Part shown: positions 8,889-16,200 of the stretch, piece by piece
How positions within the stretch are numbered: position 1 is the first letter of the stretch
Layout: each line of letters opens with the position of its first letter
Origin: a virus
Strand: one strand, 5' to 3'
Virus record (IMG/VR): IMGVR_UViG_3300025880_002570
Span: 1-27,483 of that record
DNA length: 27,483 bases
Made by a program: the position numbers and the translations under genes
Notes under the pieces: generated by a model
Seen by the model: only the letters and a program-made list of their open reading frames with translations
Told to the model about the DNA's origin: nothing
The model's database searches: none

Positions 8889-8916
8889 AAAAAAATTTAG
8901 TATTTCCTAACTAAAT
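8889..8916 (-). terminator. Possible weak intrinsic terminator after the 103-aa gene
   Basis: On the minus strand a 7-bp AT-rich stem (ATTTAGT/ACTAAAT) with an 8-nt loop is followed by a run of seven T. It lies just past the stop at 8931. The AU-rich stem makes efficient termination doubtful; an outer ATACGA/TCGTAT pairing also exists. Confidence 0.35.
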
Positions 8917-8930
8917 CGTATTTTTTATTA

Positions 8931-9242
8931 TTAATTCTCCCAAGGAAAACCAGTACCATTAATAGCAGGAGGAGTGGATATCATATTAGCTATTGAAGCT
9001 GAATTTTCTTGTTCTATAAGAGCTGTATCAACTAGAGATGTAATCCAACTTAAAACATTTTCTTGAGTTAGGTTTTCAAATTCAATAAAACCTGGGGTAT
9101 CTATTGATCCTGTTACTTCTATCTCCCCATTATATCTTTCTCCAACTTCTTCATGAAGAGAATCAACTATGAATGAAATTCTATTTATTATTCCAGTACT
9201 TATTTCTCTTTCAAGTTCTGTAATTCTATAATTATGTACCAT
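8931..9242 (-). CDS. Small tail-associated protein (DUF7936-like), function unknown
   Basis: The 103-residue protein begins VHNYRITELERE and contains IEVTGSIDTPGFIEFENLTQENVLSWI and a final GFPWEN. This pattern (VHNYxITxLER near the start, FIxFxxLTxExVxxW in the middle, a PW motif at the end) matches a small uncharacterised family I recall as DUF7936, common beside tail and fibre genes of T7-like and T4-like phages. It has no signal peptide or membrane helix. It has its own promoter-like box 16 bp upstream and interrupts the glycosyltransferase cassette. That placement suggests it is a virion or tail-assembly protein rather than a sugar enzyme. Family membership is from memory; its function is unknown. 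Confidence 0.65.
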   Translation of the reverse strand: MVHNYRITELEREISTGIINRISFIVDSLHEEVGERYNGEIEVTGSIDTPGFIEFENLTQENVLSWITSLVDTALIEQENSASIANMISTPPAINGTGFPWEN

Positions 9243-9258
9243 GTTTATTGTTATTTTG

Positions 9259-9268
9259 TTATAAATAT
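9259..9268 (-). promoter_or_regulatory. Recurrent promoter-like box upstream of the 103-aa gene
   Basis: Exact copy (minus strand ATATTTATAA, followed by CAAAA), 16 bp before the ATG at 9242. It is the only copy inside the glycosyltransferase cassette. Confidence 0.5.
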
Positions 9269-9279
9269 ATAATTTTTAT

Positions 9280-9846
9280 TTAATGTATTGGTTTTATCCA
9301 ACTATCATCAAGGTATGTTTTAAATGGTTCTTGAAATGCTTCATTTACCGCACGTACTACACCAGGCCATTCTTTTTGGTAATCGTGTCCACCTATTAAT
9401 TGTTTAGTTTTGGGTGTGTATAATTTTATATCTTTTTTTACCGATTCGTAATCATGGGCACCATCTATATAAATAAAATCAAAGTAACCATCTGGAAAGA
9501 TGTTTGATATATTGTAACTATATTCTTTGTGGTGAGTGATATTACTAAAATGGCGAGTATTAAGTTTAAATTCTTCTTTTACATTATCCCATGTTTCGTT
9601 AAATACCAAATTAGATTCTTCTTTTTCTTCGTGAGGGTCTATACAATGAATTTCACTAAATATTCCTAACGAGGCAAACATAAAAGTAGATTCACCTTTA
9701 TATGACCCAATTTCTAACATTTTTAAATTAGATTTATTGTTTAATGTAGAATATATATCATACATTAATTGGTTTAAACCTAAATAAAACCTATTACCCC
9801 ACATATTATTCCATTCAGGATTAGGGTTAAATCTTAATGAACTCAT
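9280..9846 (-). CDS. SAM-dependent methyltransferase (class I, Methyltransf_24-like)
   Basis: The 188-residue protein has the class I Rossmann motifs in order. LKMLEIGSYKGE (residues 41-52) is the glycine loop that binds SAM, EIHCIDP with D70 the ribose-binding acidic position, and FIYIDGAHDYESV (124-136) with GGHDY (152-156) the signature of the small Methyltransf_24 group. That group is frequent in glycan clusters, where it methylates sugars or related small molecules. Two bases separate it from the upstream dioxygenase gene, so the two are co-transcribed. The C-terminal domain of the GT25 protein (10557-11897) is a diverged copy of this protein. O-methylation of a fibre or host glycan is a reasonable inference; the substrate is not shown. 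Confidence 0.85.
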   Translation of the reverse strand: MSSLRFNPNPEWNNMWGNRFYLGLNQLMYDIYSTLNNKSNLKMLEIGSYKGESTFMFASLGIFSEIHCIDPHEEKEESNLVFNETWDNVKEEFKLNTRHFSNITHHKEYSYNISNIFPDGYFDFIYIDGAHDYESVKKDIKLYTPKTKQLIGGHDYQKEWPGVVRAVNEAFQEPFKTYLDDSWIKPIH

Positions 9847-9847
9847 A

Positions 9848-10567
9848 TTATCCTACTAAGTTTCTATCACACCAATTGTTTTCTGATGATGCTACGTTAT
9901 TATTATTCGATTCTATGTATTCCCAGGCTAAACTAAACCGAGTATTATTTGAAGTATTTGGATAACACCCATGTATCATATTAATATTAAAAAACACAGC
10001 ATAAGGTGCATCTAATTCTAAGTCTAATATCCAATTAGGATTTAATTTTGTTTCATCTATCCATTGTATTCCTTCTATATGGGATATAACATCATGTGGT
10101 ATTATTCCTATTTTATGAGATCCAGGTATAATTCTTAAACATCCATTTTCTTTATTTGTATTTTGAAAATATAGAGCACAACTAATTATATTATCAGGAT
10201 CACCATTAAAATAAAAGTTATCTTGGTGTAAAAATGTTGATACTCCTACTTTGGGTTTCATTGGAAAAAATTTAGATATATAAACATCTAATGTTTCTTC
10301 TGTATTTATTAATTGTTTGGCTGTATTTACAAGGATTTTATTCTTTGCTATTTTTAAAAACTCAGGTTCATACTCGCATGCCCCTTCTATTTTATTTAGG
10401 TTAGTAGGACTATTTAATCTATAGTTACCTTCATGTTCCGTTAAATTAAGAGAATATTTATAGTGTTTTTGGGATATTTTTAATAGATCCTTTAATTCAT
10501 CTTCGGATAAAAAGTCTTTTATTATTACATATCCTAACTCATTAAATTTATTTATATTAAAGTTCAT
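9848..10567 (-). CDS. Phytanoyl-CoA dioxygenase (PhyH)-like 2-oxoglutarate/Fe(II) oxygenase
   Basis: The 239-residue protein starts FNELGYVIIKDFLSEDEL, the standard PhyH opening (residues 8-25). The iron ligands are visible as H114 and D116 in LHQDNFYF and H199 in MIHGCYPNTS. R210 in NTRFSLAWEY is the likely 2-oxoglutarate-binding arginine. GCLRIIPGSHKIG (142-154) is the typical strand before the second histidine. It should therefore be catalytically competent. PhyH-family enzymes hydroxylate small molecules, lipids or sugar-linked substrates. Collagen prolyl and lysyl hydroxylases share the wider 2OG-Fe superfamily but are a different family. It overlaps the GT25 gene by 11 bp and is 2 bp from the methyltransferase. 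Hydroxylation of a glycan or of the fibre is inferred only. Confidence 0.88.
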   Translation of the reverse strand: MNFNINKFNELGYVIIKDFLSEDELKDLLKISQKHYKYSLNLTEHEGNYRLNSPTNLNKIEGACEYEPEFLKIAKNKILVNTAKQLINTEETLDVYISKFFPMKPKVGVSTFLHQDNFYFNGDPDNIISCALYFQNTNKENGCLRIIPGSHKIGIIPHDVISHIEGIQWIDETKLNPNWILDLELDAPYAVFFNINMIHGCYPNTSNNTRFSLAWEYIESNNNNVASSENNWCDRNLVG

Positions 10568-11897
10568 AATTTTCTTTTTTAATTACCCAACTATTATCAA
10601 ATATTATAGCTTTAGGGGGAGCGTCTTGTATATTGTTACCACCTATAAAACCCTTTTTAGAAATTTTAGGAAAATACCTTTTAATTAAAGGTTTAATATT
10701 TTCTTGTTTTCTATTATTAATATAAAGAAATAATAAATCATCAAAAGATTCAGAAATTAAAGTGGGGTCTTGATTTATATGGTTGATATTTTTATGGAAA
10801 TAATTGTTATTATTAAATCCTATTTTTATATCTTCCCAAGTTAAATTATGTTTAATATTAAATTCATCTTCTCCCTTAAGGGGATCAATAGCATATATAT
10901 TAGAAAATAAACCACTAGAACCAAAATAAAAAGTATTTTCTCCTAAATGGCTGTTTATTTCTACCATTTTTCCTCTTTGATTCAAATTTTTAGATAAAAA
11001 ATCTATTAATCTAATTATACTAAAAAAGTTAAGGTTTAGTTTATCCTTGCTAGAAAAATTTTGAATCCCAAATTTAGGTTCTGATAAGACAATTTCTGTG
11101 TATTCATCTACTTCTTTTGGATGTTTTATATATTTAGCTATGTTTTTATTTAAGATATTACCATTTTCATCAAAAGAAATACCAACCCTTCCCCCTCCTT
11201 TTCTAAATTCATTGAAAAAGGTGTCTGAATCAGATACACTTGAATGGGAAAGATCGGATATTTGGAGAAAAATACTATTTTTTAATGTAAAAGAATTATG
11301 AGTATTATAAAATTGTTCTAGGTACACATCCGCTGCGTTTTTAATAGGTAAGACCTTATTAGTTAAAACTTTGAGCATATGATTAGTTGCAATATAAGAA
11401 TGGGCTCCTTCCCAATTTGAACTAGGGGTTGGGAGAGTTAAATATTTTCCAACATTTAAACCCTCAGTATTTTGATTTTTTTTACCTAAATGAATTAAAT
11501 CGTAATTAGAATTTTCAATTTCATTAATAATTTTAGAGTATTCATCAGTAAAAGTATTGTCGGTATTTAGTATTGGTTTATGTAAAATAATATCATCTTC
11601 TAAAAATAAAGCATTTTTTACACCATCAGATAAAGCCTGATCCCATGCCTTTTTATGGGATAGAGCACAAGCAAATACTCCCATAGTTACCATACCATTA
11701 GGATCAAAAAAAGAGGAATTTAATATTTTATCTTTTAACAATTGTTCTTGGTTAAGGTCTTTACCATCTATTGCTTCTATAAAAGTAAAATCAATATTAG
11801 GAAAATTATCTATTAAAGTTTTTTTTCTGTCTAGTCTGCGTTTTAGGTTTATAACATAGATTTTATCAAAACCAAGTGTAGAGTATTTTGTATTCAT
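10557..11897 (-). CDS. GT25-family glycosyltransferase fused to a degenerate methyltransferase domain
   Basis: The 446-residue protein has an N-terminal GT25 domain: IYVINLKRRLDR (13-24), EAIDGKDL (41-48), CALSHKKAWDQAL (77-89) and ALFLEDDIILHKP (96-108), with the acidic E100-D101-D102 metal/nucleotide site. GT25 contains bacterial LPS galactosyltransferases and animal collagen galactosyltransferases. Residues 309-446 align by eye to the whole core of the neighbouring methyltransferase (9280-9846): KMVEINSHLGENTF against KMLEIGSYKGESTF, IYAIDP against IHCIDP, and DNSWVIKK against DDSWIKP. The IDGAHDY motif has become INNRKQEN, and the glycine loop EIGS has become EINS, so SAM binding is probably lost. 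It is coupled to genes on both sides (1 bp from the GT4-like gene, 11-bp overlap with PhyH). Confidence 0.88.
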   Translation of the reverse strand: MNTKYSTLGFDKIYVINLKRRLDRKKTLIDNFPNIDFTFIEAIDGKDLNQEQLLKDKILNSSFFDPNGMVTMGVFACALSHKKAWDQALSDGVKNALFLEDDIILHKPILNTDNTFTDEYSKIINEIENSNYDLIHLGKKNQNTEGLNVGKYLTLPTPSSNWEGAHSYIATNHMLKVLTNKVLPIKNAADVYLEQFYNTHNSFTLKNSIFLQISDLSHSSVSDSDTFFNEFRKGGGRVGISFDENGNILNKNIAKYIKHPKEVDEYTEIVLSEPKFGIQNFSSKDKLNLNFFSIIRLIDFLSKNLNQRGKMVEINSHLGENTFYFGSSGLFSNIYAIDPLKGEDEFNIKHNLTWEDIKIGFNNNNYFHKNINHINQDPTLISESFDDLLFLYINNRKQENIKPLIKRYFPKISKKGFIGGNNIQDAPPKAIIFDNSWVIKKENYEL

Positions 11898-11898
11898 A

Positions 11899-12933
11899 TT
11901 ATAAGGAATCTAAGAAAAAATGGTATTTTTCTTTTAAAAAATTATCATTTAAAAACTTTATATTATTAACTTCTTGGTACAATATATCCTTTAAATCACT
12001 ATCAGAAGTATTTTTAATTTGTATAATAGTTTTTGTTATTTCATTGTAATTACACTTAGATATAAAGGGGTAATTTGGTAAAAATTCGGATATTGGCAAA
12101 TTTGGGGATATTATAGGTACCATACCATTTACCATACTATATAATGTTTGTAAATCAAAAGAATTATAAAGTCCTATATTAGCATATATATGGTTAGTTT
12201 TATAAAAATTACTGAAGTTTCTTAATTGACCTTTAAAACTGATATTAGAATGTAATGCCGTTGCATTATTTATTAAAGGTTGAGTTGTAAATGGACTTCT
12301 TCCATGTTTCCCATATATTTTCAAATTATAGTCAGATAAAGAGGCTAATGAAGGAATTAAATGCCCAAACCCATTATTAAATGAAGGTATACCATTAAAT
12401 CCTATATTATTATTAGGTTTAAAATAGGAAGGATTAAAGGTAATAGATTTTTCTTTTCCTAAAGAAGGGGGAATTATTGTTACTTTTTTATTACTTTGGA
12501 TTTCGTAATAGTTTGTAAAAAGATTAAAGTCTAAATTACTATAAAAAATTAAGGCATCAGCATAATCGTTGTATAATGTATTTTGGGAATTTTTTGATAA
12601 AGAGTTATATGATGAATCAGATTTAAAATTATAATGTTTTAAAATATCAACATCTATATTTTTATGTATTTCAGGAATAGTATCAATTACAAAAATTTTA
12701 GGGATAGAAATATTATCTAAAAAGGGAGTAAGGGATAGTAAAGAAGTTACTTTAAAATCTAATAATACTAAAACATGAGTATAGTTTTTGTTTATACTAT
12801 ATGATAAATTTACATCAGATATTGAATATATATCTTTTTGTTGAAGGTTTAATGTAGAAATTAAATTATCTAAAATAAATAATTCATTCACATACCCCCT
12901 ATCAATATAGTTTGTAATTATACATATCTTCAT
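11899..12933 (-). CDS. GT4-like glycosyltransferase, directly downstream of the large fibre
   Basis: I start this at the ATG that gives MKICIITNYIDRGYVNELF. An upstream TTG at 12948 is also in frame, but five extra residues before such a typical strand-start look unlikely. The protein has two Rossmann-like halves: the first ends near KVTIIPPSLG, and the second contains NLKIYGKHGRSPF, ISFKGQLRNFSNFY and YANIGLYNSFDLQTLYSMVNGMVPIIS. The last block occupies the place of the GT4 EX7E region, but the acidic pair is missing (N-S-F-D-L-Q instead of E...E), so the enzyme may use a variant mechanism or be inactive. The start lies 22 bp after the fibre stop, so it is the first enzyme of the fibre-linked cassette. 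Its partner and acceptor are inferred from context. Confidence 0.6.
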   Translation of the reverse strand: MKICIITNYIDRGYVNELFILDNLISTLNLQQKDIYSISDVNLSYSINKNYTHVLVLLDFKVTSLLSLTPFLDNISIPKIFVIDTIPEIHKNIDVDILKHYNFKSDSSYNSLSKNSQNTLYNDYADALIFYSNLDFNLFTNYYEIQSNKKVTIIPPSLGKEKSITFNPSYFKPNNNIGFNGIPSFNNGFGHLIPSLASLSDYNLKIYGKHGRSPFTTQPLINNATALHSNISFKGQLRNFSNFYKTNHIYANIGLYNSFDLQTLYSMVNGMVPIISPNLPISEFLPNYPFISKCNYNEITKTIIQIKNTSDSDLKDILYQEVNNIKFLNDNFLKEKYHFFLDSL

Positions 12934-12955
12934 AGGGGGAATATACAAAAATATT

Positions 12956-13270
12956 TTAGATATCCCTACTTATTTTTAATTCTAATTCTTCTACTTTAAC
13001 TGTTAAGTCTTTAATTGCTTCAATTAATAAAGGTACAATTTTTTCATAGTTAACGGCTTTATATCCACTATCTCTAGTTGTAACAGCTTCTGGTAGTATT
13101 GCTTCTATTTCTTGTGCAATTACTCCTACATCTTTACCTGTATTACCGTGTATAGTTTTTGTTTCTTCTTTAGTTAATTCTTTCCAATCAAATGTATTAC
13201 CACTTACTCCAATTACTTTACATAAAGAATTTTCTATAGGTTTAATATTACATTTTAATCTTTTATCAGA
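12956..13270 (-). other. S74 self-cleaving chaperone domain of the large fibre
   Basis: Encodes residues about 1533-1636, beginning at the SDKRLK motif. The family cleaves at this Ser after the fibre has trimerised, releasing the chaperone. Conserved GVIAQE and YxKIVPLLIEAIK segments are present, so cleavage is expected, though not demonstrated. Confidence 0.85.
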
Positions 13271-16200
13271 AGTAGCATAAGCTACAATATCATTTGTTGC
13301 ATCAATTCTACCTGTAGTTGTATTACAAGCATTTCCAGTACCCCCTACATTTAAATGATTTCTAACATGAGAACATTGAGTATAAAAGGTACAATTTTGA
13401 TTTGAAGATAAGTTATAACCAGCAAGAAAGGAATAATCATGACCATTAATGTAATTGCTATACCCACCTAATATAGCACTACAATTAGCACCATTACATA
13501 TACAATTTAGTCTACCTCCTAAGATAGCAGAGGTGTTAGAATTATAAATTTTATTCGTAGTACCTCCAACAATAGAACTCTTAGGTGAACTTACACAAAT
13601 TACATTGAAATCTCCTGCACCTATAAAACTACAATTTGTACCTGTTTGACAGATGCAGTTGTTACATCCTGCAACTATAGCACTATTACCAACACAAGTA
13701 TTAATTTTATTGGCACCTCCTGCTCCTATAAAATTTCCTGAACAAGCAGTATTATTATTGACTATACAATTTACTGATCCTCCTGCTATTACACTAGTTT
13801 TACCACTGGATATATAATTTCTACAACCACCACCAATAAAACTTTCAGTTGAACTTGAACCTGTGTTTTTTAATCCACCAGCTATAGAAAATCTAGTAGC
13901 TGAATTTGTTTGGCTACTTCCTATAGTTATTTGCATAGCCCTAATTTGAGCTAATGCATCTCCATCACCCTCTGTAAAGACATGACATTCACCAGGAGTA
14001 GCATAAACGTTTTGGGCACCATAACCAGCTAAATTATTTAAATCATAAGATATGTTTCCAAAACTATCTCCATCATAATCAAGTATGAATTTCTGGCCTT
14101 CATTAATGGCTATATTTTGGGAATCGTTATGTAATATGTTACCATCAAATGTTAAACTACCTTCAGCATTTAATTGGCCTTGTGTACCTGTTGAAGTTGT
14201 AACTCTGTTGTTACCTAAATTTGTTATAGTAGCTGTTCCGCTTGTTCCTGAAGAACCTGAAGAACCTGAGTTACCTGATGTTCCTGAAGAACCTGAAGAA
14301 CCTGAGTTACCACTTGATCCTGAACTACCTGAAGTACCAGAGTTACCGCTTGTTCCTGATGAACCACTAGAACCTGAGTTACCACTTGATCCTGAACTAC
14401 CTGAAGTACCAGAGTTACCGCTTGTTCCTGATGAACCACTAGAACCACTTGTACCACTTGATCCTGAACTACCTGAAGTACCAGAGTTACCGCTTGTTCC
14501 TGATGAACCACTAGAACCACTTGTACCACTTGATCCTGATGAACCACTTGAACCTGAGTTACCACTTGATCCTGAACTACCTGAAGTACCAGAGTTACCG
14601 CTTGTTCCTGATGAACCACTAGAACCTGAGGTTCCTGATGAACCACTAGAACCTGATGTTCCTGGGGTACCTGTTCCACCACTTGTTCCTGAAGAACCTG
14701 AACTACCCGATGAACCTGAACTACCGGATGAACCCGAAGTTCCTGAATTTCCTGATGAACCAGATGTACCACTTGATCCAGATGAACCTGAAGTTCCAGA
14801 TGAACCACTTGATCCTGAGTTTCCTGAAGAACCACTTGTTCCTGAAGATCCTGATGATCCACTTGTTCCTGAAGAACCTGATGAACCAGATGAACCACTT
14901 GAGCCTGATGTACCACTTGAGCCTGAACTACCACTTGAGCCTGAACTACCACTTGAGCCTGAACTACCTGAGGTTCCACTTGAAGCGGCATTTGTTTCAT
15001 ATCCTACATTACCACTTGAATCTACAACTAATACATCATTACTAGTTGTTATATTAGGTAAATTAGGGGCATTTAAAGTACCATCAATCATTGTTAAACC
15101 TGAACCACTTACAGATAAGATTGGAACACCTGATATATCAGATGCTGCAAATACTATCCCTGTCAAATCATCTGTTACTGAAAATAATTGACCTTGAGAT
15201 CCTTGTACATCTAAAATTGTGCTACCTGATCCTGATACTGTAAGTTTAGTACCATCAAATGTAAAATTAGCTTCAGCATTTAATGCACCTTGAGTTCCTG
15301 TTGATGTAGTTACTCTATTGTTACCTAAATTTGTTATTGTTGCTGTACCACTTGTTCCTGATGAACCAGATGTTCCTGATGAACCACTTGAACCTGAGGA
15401 ACCACTTGAACCTGAAGTTCCAGATGAACCACTTGAACCTGAAGAGCCTGAAGAGCCTGAAGAACCAGATGAACCACTTGAACCAGATGTTCCTGAGGAA
15501 CCTGAAGAGCCTGAATTTCCTGATGAACCTGATGTACCTGATGATCCACTTGAACCTGAAGTTCCAGATGAACCACTTGATCCTGAGTTTCCTGAAGAAC
15601 CACTTGTTCCTGAAGAACCACTTGAACCTGAAGAACCTGAAGTACCACTATTACCTGAACTACCTGATGAACCCGAAGTTCCACTTGAACCAGATGTTCC
15701 TGATGTACCATCATCTCCTCTATCACCTACTAAGGCGAAAGAAACAATTACATCTTCATTATTAGTAAATGGGGATGCAGCTGATGATGCTTGTTCACTT
15801 ATGTTTATTGTCCAATATACACCTAAGTCTGTTAGGTTTGATATTGAAAACAATATAAAATTTTCTGGAGCGAATTTATCCGCTATTCTCATATGACCCT
15901 TTACTGCTGATGTAGAGGCATCAATACTCTCTAAAAATGACTGTATATTATCACCATCTTCTGTAGTCTGACTAATAATGGATAATGTAGATGCGTTTTG
16001 TGTAGTGTTATTTAATCTTATATCTCCATTACCTGGATCAGCAGTACCTGTTGCTGTGTCAAATGTATAATTAAAAGTAGCACCACCAAAATTACCATCT
16101 TGTCCTGATGTACCACTTGACCCAGATGAACCTGAAGTTCCCGATGAACCTGAAGTACCACTTGAGCCTGAAGAACCACTTGAGCCTGAACTACCTGAAG

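Noticed and set aside
9848-10567. Prolyl or lysyl hydroxylase acting on the collagen-like fibre
   Set aside because: The protein fits the PhyH family rather than P4H or LH, and the fibre repeats have only three Pro and practically no Lys. Kept only as an analogy.
11098-11301. + strand 67-aa frame within the GT25 gene
   Set aside because: Antisense to a well-supported gene, with no homology or start context.
12934-12948. TTG start adding five residues to the GT4-like gene
   Set aside because: The internal ATG gives a standard Rossmann N-terminus, and no feature favours the TTG.
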